Source: Anaerolineae bacterium | Lineage (GTDB): Bacteria > Chloroflexota > Anaerolineae > UBA1429 | NCBI GenBank assembly: GCA_016928125.1 | Contig: JAFGLK010000147.1 | Span: 1 to 9,531 of the forward strand | Direction of reading: 5' to 3' | Length of the DNA: 9,531 nucleotides | Part shown: piece after piece, positions 1-7,474 of the stretch | Layout: each line of letters starts with the position of its first letter | Numbering within the stretch: the stretch's first letter is position 1 | The notes under the pieces: model-generated | What the model was told of the DNA's origin: nothing | Database searches by the model: none | The model's input: the letters and a program-made list of their open reading frames with translations, nothing else | Program-made: the position numbers and the translations under genes

Positions 1-3000
1 GGCGGCGCCGCGGCATTGACCGTGGGCCGCGCGGTGGGCGTGGCCGTGGGCGTGGGCGACGGCGTGGCCGTGGGCGTGGGCTGGGGCGTGCGGTACGGGT
101 TCACATCGACCGTGCGGGCCCCCACCGCGCGCTGGCGGTAGATCAGCGCTTGCGCCGAGTCATCCGCCTCATCCAGCATGGACACGCCCAGCACGATCGC
201 CAGTTGCCCCATCTCGGGGGCCAGCGCGGCCGCGGCGGCCTCGCCCGGCTCCAGGCCCCACCCGAGGCGGGAGGTGGCCTCCTGCTCCCAACGGTCCTCC
301 GAGTCCAGCCAGCGGGCGTGCAGCAGAGCCGGCTCGCCGACAGCGTCTCGGCCCAGGGCCAGCACGTGTAACGCAGTGAGGCTATCGTCAGCGGCCGCAT
401 AGCCGCCGGTCAGATTCCGCAGACCCGCCACGCCGGCCACGGTCTCCCAGCGCGCCCCCCCGTGGCTCGACCAGCGATGCCATAGTGTATCACGGGCGGG
501 CGCGTTCGTCCAAAGCAGATGCACCCGGTCGGGCGCAGACACGGCCAGCGACGGCCGGTCGTAAGCTCCCTCGGCCATGAGCGCGGGCGCCGACCAGCTC
601 GCGCCGCCATCTTCAGATTTGGCATAGTAGATGGCCTGCGGCAGCGGATGGCCTGGCGTAAGCCAGCGAAGCCAGGCGACATGGAGCGTCCCGCCCACGT
701 CCACAGCCAGCGTCGGACGCCCCACCTGAGCCCAGCCGGCCGCCTGGGCATCAAACACGGCACTGGCCGGCGTCCAGGAGGCGCCTTCATCCTCAGAGCG
801 GGTGTAGTAGATGCCCCGTCCCTCGTTCAGCGGCACGGCATAGACCACGTGAAGCCGGCCATTCAGATCAGCGCGCAGGACCGGATCCGCGCCGCCGCCT
901 TCGGATCCCTGGAGCGGCACCGGCTCGCTCCAGGCGCTAGGGATGTAGGCGTCGTTGGCAAAGGCCTTGGCGGCTACCAGTTCGCCCTCCGAGCCAAGCC
1001 CGGCCACCATAAACAACTGGTCGCCCATCACGGCCAGCGCCGGGCGCAGCGCCTGCCCACCGCCGCCCGGGAAAAGCTGCGTCGCGTTCGTCCAACGGCG
1101 GCCGTCCCAACTGGCATACAGGAGCCCCGAGATGGGCACACCGTCAGGCCCCAGCTCGCTCCAGAGCACGTGCGCCCCGCCCACCCCATCCAACGCCACA
1201 GCCGGCCCGACGGGCGTGGCGCGGTCAGCCTGGATCTGGACCGGCGCCGACCAGACATCGGGCGGCGCGAACACCCAGGCCAGAGCGTCTAGCGGGCGCT
1301 GCGCGGCCCAGATCTCATCCTCGCCCTGTCCGATAACCATGATCCAGTCGCCACAGACAGCCGCCTGCAGATCGTCCAGCACCACTTGCCGGGATGTGGC
1401 CTCGTCGGTGAAGGCGAACTCTGCCTCTTTCAGGTCCGACCAGCCGCCACTGGGTGCGTCCGCTGCCCCGCTGGCATCCCAGGCGGCAAAGCGCAGGCGA
1501 CGCCCGCCGCGCCCAGCCACCAGCAGGGGGATGCCATCCACCATCCACATCGAGCTCGGCCCGTCCGGCTCTCCGCGAATGGCTGTCAGGACGCGCTCAG
1601 GCGCCCCCCACGAGAGCCCGCCATCGAGGGAGCCCTGCTCGTAGAGGCGGTAATCCGCGTCTGACGCCTTTGCCTGCCAGATCGAGAGGAGGGTGTCCCC
1701 TCGTTCTGCGACCAACAAAGCCTTCTGGGCACCCACACCATCGGCCCCCAGCGCCCACAAAGGCCCCCACGTGTTGCCCCCCTCCTCTGAGCGCGCATAG
1801 AGCGCCTGGCCCGTCTGCGGATCGTCCCAAGTGACATGCAGGCGGCCGTCGTCGTCTAGCGCAGCCGACAGATGGGCGTTGGTCTCATCCAGCAGACGGA
1901 AGTAGAGCGAGGTGTTTAGGGAAGTGGGAGCCGACCAGGTCTCGCCTCCATCGTCCGAGCGCAGATGATAGATCCCGGAGGGATGCTCGGACGTGTGCAC
2001 ATTGCAGAGATATACAAGGTGCAGCCCGCCCTGGCCGTCCGAAACCAGCTGCCAGGCCAAGGCGTTAGGCGCCAGCATCTCGGGCCGCGACCATTCCGTG
2101 GAGCCGATGGCCAGGCGGCTGTGCAGAAAGGCCGACGGCTCGTCCTTATTCTCCGGCTTGGAGAGCCAGAAGGCGTGCGCGCCCCCGAGCCCATCGCCAA
2201 ACAGGCTGGGCATGACCTCGATCGGCTGAGACACCGTCTGATCCTCGATGAGCCGAAGGGCAGAGATCGGCGAGGGCAGCGGCGCGAACCACGAACGCCC
2301 GTCGTAGAAGGCGGAGGTGAGCCCGTCGAAGCGATCCCACCAGAAAGCCTGGCAGCGGCCGCCCTGCCCGGCCACGAGGGCTGGCTGGCTGGCCGCTCCT
2401 GAGCGAGACAGGTTGGCCGGCGCACTCCAGGTAGACGCATCGGCCCCCTCTTGTCCCACAAGGGGCGTCCACGGAGGAGGCGGCCCATACGTCCACTCCA
2501 GGTCGCCCAGCGCGATCCGGGTCCCCCAGATATCCCTGTCGCGCCCCTGCCCTATGAGGGTGAGTACGTCCCCGGCCAGAAGAGACCGCCAGGCTGCCAC
2601 CTGCAGCGTTCGCTGCGAGCCCGTCTCGCCCGCCGCGAAAGGCACGGCCAGCAAATCGGACCAGCGGCCCTGGCCAGGCTCTTGGGCCTGCTCGCGGTCG
2701 TAAAGGGCCAGCGTCAGCTGACCGCGACGCGCTCCAGAGACCAGCAGATAGCGCTCCTCCCAGGCCTCAAGCGCCAGATCGGCAGACCCGGCCAGGCCCT
2801 CAAGAACGGCCTCAGGCGCTCCCCAGGTTTCACCCCCGTCGGACGAGCGCTGTTGGTACAGGCCGACGCGCGAGACCGCGGAGGCCGCCTCCCAAAGCGC
2901 AAGCACCTCACCATCCTGCCCGGCAACGATTCGGGCGCGGCGCGCTGACGGCTCTTGTGAGTGGAACGGCCCGACAGGACTCCAACCAGCACCCCCATTC

Positions 3001-3800
3001 GTCGAGCGTGTGTAGACCGCCTCTCCTGAGCGCGGATCGTCCCAGGTGACGTGGAGGACGCCGTTGGAATCGCTTTTGATCTCCACATGCGACGAGGCAT
3101 CCGTACGCCGGAAATAGAGCGAACGCTGCAAGACCGAGGGCGCGGACCAATTGACCCCGTCGCCCGATCTCTGGTGGTAGGCGCCCGCCGGGAAGGCGCT
3201 CGTCTCCACAGGCCGGAAGTAGATCAGGTGCATGGCGCCATTGGGCGTGGTAGTCATGCGCCACACCGAGGCCGCCTCCGTGTGTGTGATCGGCTCGCTC
3301 CAGGTAGCGGTGCCAAGATTGAGCACGCTGTGCAGGAGAGGCTGAACTCCTGTCTCCTTGTTGGCCGGCCCCAGCCAGAAGGCATGCGCGCGCGCCGCGG
3401 CGTCCCGAAAGATGCCCGGCATGGTCTCGATCGGCTCGAGGACCACTTCCTCCTTGACAACGGTCGGTAGCAGAATGGGCGCGGGCTGCGAGCGCGACCA
3501 GGCGTCGTTGTAGTAGAGCGCGGTGGTGAGGCCGTCAAACTGATCCCACCAGAAGGCCTGCATGACCCCGGAACCACGCGCGCCAGCCAACAATACGGGA
3601 TCGGACGCCGAGGCCGATTGCGACAGGTTCGCCAAGGCTACCTGGGTGATGGGAAGCTGCGCCTGGGCCCCATGTCCTGGCGCAGCGACCAGGATGAGGA
3701 GTGCCAGGACAAGCTGAGCAGCCCAGCGTATTCCATTAAGCGAGCGGGCGCGCCATTTGGCGCTAGTTGGAGGTTGGATTTTGTTTCTCAAACTCGGCAA
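1..3800 (-). CDS. Large exported Asp-box (BNR/sialidase-like) multi-propeller protein, 3' end missing
   Basis: One uninterrupted frame from the TTG at 3800 to the left edge (at least 1266 residues); I read every codon from 3740 to 3 and found no stop. It opens with a basic n-region, a hydrophobic stretch (AAQLVLALLILVAA) and an Ala-Gln-Ala cleavage-like site, so it should be exported by Sec. Then come three tandem units of about 370 residues (residues ~57-426, 462-832, 854-1224), each with three Asp-box motifs such as RSSDGGETW, RSDDGGETW and KSEDGGASW. A Thr/Pro-rich linker follows from ~1238 and leaves the window. Asp-boxes are characteristic of sialidases and other extracellular beta-propellers. 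I see no clear catalytic FRIP-type motif, so sialidase activity should not be assumed; binding or structural roles are equally possible. The start is uncertain: TTG at 3800 (weak GAAG seven bases upstream) or TTG at 3791, both inside the end of the upstream ligase gene. The C-terminal anchor, if any, lies outside the window. Confidence 0.88.
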   Translation of the reverse strand, partial: MPSLRNKIQPPTSAKWRARSLNGIRWAAQLVLALLILVAAPGHGAQAQLPITQVALANLSQSASASDPVLLAGARGSGVMQAFWWDQFDGLTTALYYNDAWSRSQPAPILLPTVVKEEVVLEPIETMPGIFRDAAARAHAFWLGPANKETGVQPLLHSVLNLGTATWSEPITHTEAASVWRMTTTPNGAMHLIYFRPVETSAFPAGAYHQRSGDGVNWSAPSVLQRSLYFRRTDASSHVEIKSDSNGVLHVTWDDPRSGEAVYTRSTNGGAGWSPVGPFHSQEPSARRARIVAGQDGEVLALWEAASAVSRVGLYQQRSSDGGETWGAPEAVLEGLAGSADLALEAWEERYLLVSGARRGQLTLALYDREQAQEPGQGRWSDLLAVPFAAGETGSQRTLQVAAWRSLLAGDVLTLIGQGRDRDIWGTRIALGDLEWTYGPPPPWTPLVGQEGADASTWSAPANLSRSGAASQPALVAGQGGRCQAFWWDRFDGLTSAFYDGRSWFAPLPSPISALRLIEDQTVSQPIEVMPSLFGDGLGGAHAFWLSKPENKDEPSAFLHSRLAIGSTEWSRPEMLAPNALAWQLVSDGQGGLHLVYLCNVHTSEHPSGIYHLRSDDGGETWSAPTSLNTSLYFRLLDETNAHLSAALDDDGRLHVTWDDPQTGQALYARSEEGGNTWGPLWALGADGVGAQKALLVAERGDTLLSIWQAKASDADYRLYEQGSLDGGLSWGAPERVLTAIRGEPDGPSSMWMVDGIPLLVAGRGGRRLRFAAWDASGAADAPSGGWSDLKEAEFAFTDEATSRQVVLDDLQAAVCGDWIMVIGQGEDEIWAAQRPLDALAWVFAPPDVWSAPVQIQADRATPVGPAVALDGVGGAHVLWSELGPDGVPISGLLYASWDGRRWTNATQLFPGGGGQALRPALAVMGDQLFMVAGLGSEGELVAAKAFANDAYIPSAWSEPVPLQGSEGGGADPVLRADLNGRLHVVYAVPLNEGRGIYYTRSEDEGASWTPASAVFDAQAAGWAQVGRPTLAVDVGGTLHVAWLRWLTPGHPLPQAIYYAKSEDGGASWSAPALMAEGAYDRPSLAVSAPDRVHLLWTNAPARDTLWHRWSSHGGARWETVAGVAGLRNLTGGYAAADDSLTALHVLALGRDAVGEPALLHARWLDSEDRWEQEATSRLGWGLEPGEAAAAALAPEMGQLAIVLGVSMLDEADDSAQALIYRQRAVGARTVDVNPYRTPQPTPTATPSPTPTATPTARPTVNAAAP
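37..84. repeat. 24-bp tandem repeat, two copies, in the Thr/Pro linker codons
   Basis: Two adjacent 24-base copies (37-60 and 61-84) share their first 20 bases and differ only near the end. On the minus strand each encodes eight residues of TPTATPSP type, part of the Thr/Pro-rich linker (~12-89). The length is a multiple of three, so copy-number change would keep the frame. Such linkers typically separate an extracellular domain from a wall or membrane anchor and are often O-glycosylated. Confidence 0.75.
129..1241 (-). repeat. Divergent propeller unit 3 of the BNR protein (~370 aa)
   Basis: This third unit is of equal length but weakly similar. Asp-boxes lie at 774-800 (RSEDEGASW), 594-620 (KSEDGGASW) and a degenerate one at 447-473 (RWSSHGGARW region). 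The three boxes sit 1161-1173 bases from their unit 2 counterparts, and the order of blade-like segments (GGAHVLW, LHVVYAVP, LHVAWLRW, VHLLWTN) parallels units 1 and 2. The FWWD-type signature is lost. Unit membership is a by-eye alignment. Confidence 0.65.
1305..2417 (-). repeat. Propeller unit 2 of the BNR protein (~370 aa)
   Basis: This is the second tandem unit, a close paralogue of unit 1. Asp-boxes lie at 1935-1961 (RSDDGGETW), 1767-1793 (RSEEGGNTW) and 1608-1634 (GSLDGGLSW). The landmarks FWWDRFDGLTSA, GGAHAFWL, SLYFR, LHVTWDDP and VIGQGEDEIW occur in the same order as in unit 1. The linker before it (about 2418-2522) contains a short poly-Pro stretch and a WSAP turn. Confidence 0.8.
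2523..3632 (-). repeat. Propeller unit 1 of the BNR protein (~370 aa)
   Basis: This first tandem unit runs from the ANLSQS segment to GRDRDIWG. Asp-boxes lie at 3147-3170 (a shortened form, RSGDGVNW), 2982-3008 (RSTNGGAGW) and 2823-2849 (RSSDGGETW). By eye it splits into about seven blade-like segments of 45-65 residues. It aligns with unit 2 through QAFWWDQFDGLT/QAFWWDRFDGLT, AHAFWL, SLYFR, LHVTWDDP and LTLIGQG/IMVIGQG, with offsets of 1209-1221 bases, so few indels separate them. Confidence 0.8.
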
Positions 3801-5763
3801 CTTTCTGCTTCAAGCCCATGTCGGTCAGGTCCAGCAGGGACGCGGCCTTCCAGGCGTAGTAAGTCCTTTGGCGATCGCCATGGACCTCATAGCGCGACCA
3901 GGCCTGTCCCTGGAGCCGCGACTTGGCCCAATGCAGGTCTCTCAAGACGGCGACGGCCCGTTCGACCTCGCCAGCCGCCACGAGCGCATCCCCCAGCACC
4001 AAGCGCGTGGCCGCATCCCGATGCCCGCCCTCCCAGGCCAACTCCATGTGGGCCAGGGCTTGATCATAGTCGCGCCTGGCCAACGCGATCTCGGCCAGGC
4101 GCCGGTGGGCAGTCACGTTGTCGGGGTCGTATACGAGCGCGCGCGATAGGTAAGCGATGGCCACGTCGAGGCTCTCCTGCCGACGAACCGTGTCGATGTC
4201 CGGGTCATCAAAGTGCGCCTGGTCATATACATTGAGCTCGACCCGTGCCTGGGCCAGAGCGCCCAGATTGGCGTACCACGACCCGAGCAGGGGCCATCTA
4301 TAGACACCGGCCAGGGGAAGGCCAATGACAAGAACCGCGATGCTCACCCAGATCCAAGGCCTCGCTCGGGGGCGGGAAGCATCACGCTCAGTGTCCGACG
4401 CGGCGCGGCGCTGTGCTTGTGGCGCGAGCTGGGCTGCAGCCGCGATCACGCCCAGCGGCACGAAAAGCAGGAGCATGCCGCGACTTGAATAGAGGGCATC
4501 ATCCACCAGACCGTGGATCAGGGCGATCGCCAGAGAGGCCAGGGCAGCCTCGATGAACCAGACTAGCCTCCCGTCAGCTCGACGCAACGCGACCAGCCCA
4601 CGTGTGACCCCCACGGCCATCAGCGCCAGGAAAAGGCCCAGCCCCGGGATCCCCTGCTCGATGGTCAGATCCAGATACAGATTGTGGCTGGCGGGCACAT
4701 ACCCCACATGGATGATCAAAGCATATAGAGTGTACAGCATCTGGAACATACCGAGCCCGCCGCCGGTGAAGGGATATTGGCGGATCAAGATCCACGCATC
4801 GCGCCACAGGCGCACGCGATTCGCCAGGGCCGCCGAGCCCGGCCATTGGAGCAGCGTCACGAGCCACGCCGCGATACCGCCCGCCAGCGCCGTCGCCGCC
4901 ACGAGAATTCCCATCCCCAGCAGACGCACCCGCCAGGCGCGATCCTTCGAGAAGCGCCGGCTCGCCCAGCGACCGATCCAGCGCCAGGCCACCCAGAGCG
5001 CTCCGGCGCCCAGTAGCGCGAGCCACGCGCCGCGCGAGGCCGTCATCAGGCAGCCCAGGATCGCGCCCACTGCGACGATGACCCAGAACAGGCGCCGTAG
5101 CCTGCCGCCCTTGGTCGGCGCGCCCTCAGCGCCCCGGCGGCCGCCAGCGCGTACGAGAGGAACATAGTAGGGCACCAGGCTCGCCAGCATGCCGCCCATC
5201 ACGTTCGCGTTGATGCGGTGCCCCTCCAGCTCCGGCAGCCAACGCGAGATCCCCCGCCCCAGCGCGCCAAGCAGTGGTACCTTGACGGCCTGAGCACTCC
5301 AATCGTTGGTGGCCGCGAAATAGAACGCGAGCCCCAACCCAAACAGACCTAACACGGCCAGCGCATTGCGCAAACAAATGGCGTTCGGCTGGTGCGCAAG
5401 CGCCACATATAGACCAGCGGCGCCCACGATCAGCCAGAACTTGGCCAACGCAGGGCCCCGATCATACGCCGCCCACACACTCGCGCCTGCGGATAGCAGG
5501 AACAGAGCTAGCATGAGATCGAGTGTAGACGGGCGCAGTCGAAGGCCTACGGTCAGCCAATGCAAGGGCCACAGCGCAGCAAGCAGCAGGAGCGGCCAGG
5601 CGCCGATCTGGGTCTCGCGATACCAGACGGCGCCGCCCGTGACAGTCCAGATCGCTCCCGCGGCGAGGGCGCAGCCTACCTCAGCAAGGGGTAGTGCGTA
5701 TCTCCAGAGCGGCCACGCTTTCGTGGCGCCCAATGCGTCTCCGCTGAGCTTACTCGCCAGCAC
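3763..5763 (-). CDS. O-antigen ligase/Wzy-like polytopic membrane protein with C-terminal TPR region
   Basis: This 666-residue protein has about twelve hydrophobic segments between residues ~25 and 490. Family landmarks are TASRGAWLAL (241-250) and a large loop at ~306-372 running from RLWRDAW through PFTGGGLGMF to ASHNLYLDLTIEQG, with His360 at the position conserved in WaaL/Wzy/PglL-type enzymes. These act on the outer membrane leaflet, moving or polymerising glycans from undecaprenyl-diphosphate carriers. After the last hydrophobic segment (~470-488) a soluble tail (~500-666) contains TPR-like helices (AIAYLSRALVYDPDN, ALARRDYDQALAHMELAW). The start is GTG at 5763, with GAGAGAGG six bases upstream and a 14-base overlap with the radical SAM gene. 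Whether the acceptor is a lipid, the growing polymer or a protein cannot be told from sequence; proximity to a Thr/Pro-rich exported protein makes a protein acceptor worth considering. Confidence 0.88.
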   Translation of the reverse strand: MLASKLSGDALGATKAWPLWRYALPLAEVGCALAAGAIWTVTGGAVWYRETQIGAWPLLLLAALWPLHWLTVGLRLRPSTLDLMLALFLLSAGASVWAAYDRGPALAKFWLIVGAAGLYVALAHQPNAICLRNALAVLGLFGLGLAFYFAATNDWSAQAVKVPLLGALGRGISRWLPELEGHRINANVMGGMLASLVPYYVPLVRAGGRRGAEGAPTKGGRLRRLFWVIVAVGAILGCLMTASRGAWLALLGAGALWVAWRWIGRWASRRFSKDRAWRVRLLGMGILVAATALAGGIAAWLVTLLQWPGSAALANRVRLWRDAWILIRQYPFTGGGLGMFQMLYTLYALIIHVGYVPASHNLYLDLTIEQGIPGLGLFLALMAVGVTRGLVALRRADGRLVWFIEAALASLAIALIHGLVDDALYSSRGMLLLFVPLGVIAAAAQLAPQAQRRAASDTERDASRPRARPWIWVSIAVLVIGLPLAGVYRWPLLGSWYANLGALAQARVELNVYDQAHFDDPDIDTVRRQESLDVAIAYLSRALVYDPDNVTAHRRLAEIALARRDYDQALAHMELAWEGGHRDAATRLVLGDALVAAGEVERAVAVLRDLHWAKSRLQGQAWSRYEVHGDRQRTYYAWKAASLLDLTDMGLKQKVAEFEKQNPTSN

Positions 5764-7474
5764 GATGGACCTCTCTCAACTGCGCACTTTTCCGCTCGCC
5801 TCCATGGGCCCAGCCCAAGCTCTCTATCCCAATGTTGAGCGCTGCGCGCCACAGCCCAGGGCTCCCCAGCACCATCTTGGCAAGCGTGCCGAGAGGGCGC
5901 GGCCGCAATAGCCAGGCCCTGAGGGCCCTCCGCGCCCAGCGCTGGAGCGCCTCGGCCGATAGATTGGGATAGTCGAGCACGGTGGAGCGATCCATATCCA
6001 CCTGCTCCCAACAAGTGCCTGGACGAAACCAGCCATGCTCCACGACCTCAAAGAAAAAGGGCGTCCCCGGATGCGGCGCGGCGATGTGAAAGAGGACCAG
6101 ATCGAGAGGCAGACGCTTCGAAAAGGCGATTGTCTTGCGGATCGACTCCTCCGTCTCGCCAGGCAGCCCGATGATGAAATAGCCCCAGTTCCTGATACCG
6201 GCGGCCTTTGACCAGGTGAGCGCCCGGGAGACCATCTCCGTATCCGTGCCCTTGTGCATGCGCCGCAGCATGTCATCGTCGCCCGACTCGATGCCCCAAG
6301 AGATCATCCAGCAACCGCTACGGGCCATGGCCTCCAACATCTCCTGATCGATAAAGTCCACGCGGCTGTTGCACGTCCAGCGTATCGACACACCTCGGGA
6401 GAGAAGCTGCTCGCAGATGCCCATCACATGCTCTCGGTTGACCGTGAACAGATCCGCATACATATGGATGTCGCGCACGCCGTGGCTCACCAGATGCTCA
6501 ATCTCGTCGACGACGTGGCTCGCGGAACGAAAGCGCACGCTCTCGCCATACGACACGTGTTTGATGCAGAAGCGACATCCCCCGGGGCAACCTCGGCTCG
6601 TCACCACAAAGGCGAACGGCCCTTTGACCAGCGGCGCACGGTACTTTGTCAAGGGAAGCAGATCGTGCCGAGGGATGGGGAGATCGTCCAGGTCGTGGAT
6701 CAGGGGGCGCGGCGGATTGATCACGATCTCGCCCTCCTTGCGCCACACCAGCCCCTTGATCCGCGCCAGTCTCTCAACCTGCGCCGCATCGCCCAACCAG
6801 GCCGGTGACCAATTCGGGTCGGACTCGTGGAATAGCCTGGACAGGCGCAACGCCAGATCCACAGGCACATCCGGCCAGGGCTGCTCGCGGCCAGCTTGCC
6901 CCCGCCCGTCGCACCCTTGGAGCGTCCGAATCAACTCGTAGAGGCTGAGCTCGGGCTCGCCTCGCAGAACAAAGTCAAGAGCCGGGTAGGCCTCCATGGT
7001 CGTCTTGGGCAGGGGAGTCACATGAGTGCCAAAGGCAATCGTGGTCGCCCCAAGCGACTTGGCCAGAAAAACGCCGTACATGTCGTTCTGCAGCGTAGGC
7101 GCCGCGACCTGCGTGACATAGTAGCGAGGCCGACGCTGGCGTAGGATGGCCTCAAACGCCTCCCAGGTCATTCGCTGTGGGATGGCGTCAAGAATGTCCA
7201 CCGAGAGGTCAGGATAGAGCGCGGCCATCTGGGCCAGCCCCACCTGCGGCCAGATCATGCCCTCGCGCGAGCGCCGTCCGACGCGGTGTTGGCTCCTGAT
7301 CCAGATCCCGCGATCGGGTGCCGGCGGGTTCACAAACAGGATGTCGAGGGATGGCCCATTCGTGCGGCCCAAGCCGACATGCACCGCCTCATCGGCCAGA
7401 GGGAAGCTCGGCTCCCCATAACGCATGCGCGTGTGCTTGCCCCGGTTGCGCCAGGGCCGCTGCAGAGCAGTCAT
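5750..7474 (-). CDS. B12-binding-domain-type radical SAM protein
   Basis: This 574-residue protein has an N-terminal Rossmann-like cobalamin-binding-type domain (~43-185: LDILFVNPPAPD, VDILDAIPQ, IAFGTHVTPLP, DFVLRGEPELS). A radical SAM core follows with the CxxxCxxC cluster motif in SRGCPGGCRFC (Cys296, Cys300, Cys303). Downstream are strands such as RWTCNSRVDF, SWGIESGDDDML and GYFIIGLPGETEES, the usual layout of BchE/P-methylase-like radical SAM enzymes. The canonical DxHxxG cobalamin-ligand motif is not visible, as in many of these proteins, so cobalamin use is not assured. A C-terminal region of ~100 residues is basic and unassigned. The substrate is unknown; neighbours suggest a sugar, polyprenyl or lipid group of a surface glycan. 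ATG at 7474 overlaps the glycosyltransferase stop as ATGA and has GAGG seven bases upstream. The frame extends further upstream to 7999, but that part reads as antisense-like Arg/Gly/His-rich sequence inside the glycosyltransferase gene, so I excluded it. Confidence 0.9.
   Translation of the reverse strand: MTALQRPWRNRGKHTRMRYGEPSFPLADEAVHVGLGRTNGPSLDILFVNPPAPDRGIWIRSQHRVGRRSREGMIWPQVGLAQMAALYPDLSVDILDAIPQRMTWEAFEAILRQRRPRYYVTQVAAPTLQNDMYGVFLAKSLGATTIAFGTHVTPLPKTTMEAYPALDFVLRGEPELSLYELIRTLQGCDGRGQAGREQPWPDVPVDLALRLSRLFHESDPNWSPAWLGDAAQVERLARIKGLVWRKEGEIVINPPRPLIHDLDDLPIPRHDLLPLTKYRAPLVKGPFAFVVTSRGCPGGCRFCIKHVSYGESVRFRSASHVVDEIEHLVSHGVRDIHMYADLFTVNREHVMGICEQLLSRGVSIRWTCNSRVDFIDQEMLEAMARSGCWMISWGIESGDDDMLRRMHKGTDTEMVSRALTWSKAAGIRNWGYFIIGLPGETEESIRKTIAFSKRLPLDLVLFHIAAPHPGTPFFFEVVEHGWFRPGTCWEQVDMDRSTVLDYPNLSAEALQRWARRALRAWLLRPRPLGTLAKMVLGSPGLWRAALNIGIESLGWAHGGERKSAQLREVHRAGE
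5770..5777 (-). promoter_or_regulatory. Ribosome binding site for the ligase gene
   Basis: GAGAGAGG lies six bases before the GTG at 5763. It sits within the last codons of the radical SAM gene, which supports the GTG start and translational coupling. Confidence 0.6.

Noticed and set aside
37..84. CRISPR-like or regulatory direct repeats
   Set aside because: There are only two contiguous 24-base copies without spacers, in frame and coding for a Thr/Pro linker.
519..1644. Long plus-strand frames (519-1292 and 955-1644) opposite the propeller gene
   Set aside because: They are antisense shadows of a GC-rich gene: Arg/Pro/Ser-rich translations without motifs, whereas the minus frame shows nine Asp-boxes and blade repeats.
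1..3800. Reading the left region as a decayed pseudogene made of several short minus-strand frames
   Set aside because: The short frames are in other registers. The true register is open throughout and lacks a stop only because the gene continues past the window edge.
3618..4235. Plus-strand 205-residue frame across the ligase/propeller junction
   Set aside because: Its translation is low-complexity and Arg/Pro-rich, and it is opposite two well-supported genes.
5366..5911. Plus-strand 181-residue frame opposite the ligase start
   Set aside because: No recognisable motif, and it is antisense to conserved radical SAM and ligase sequence.
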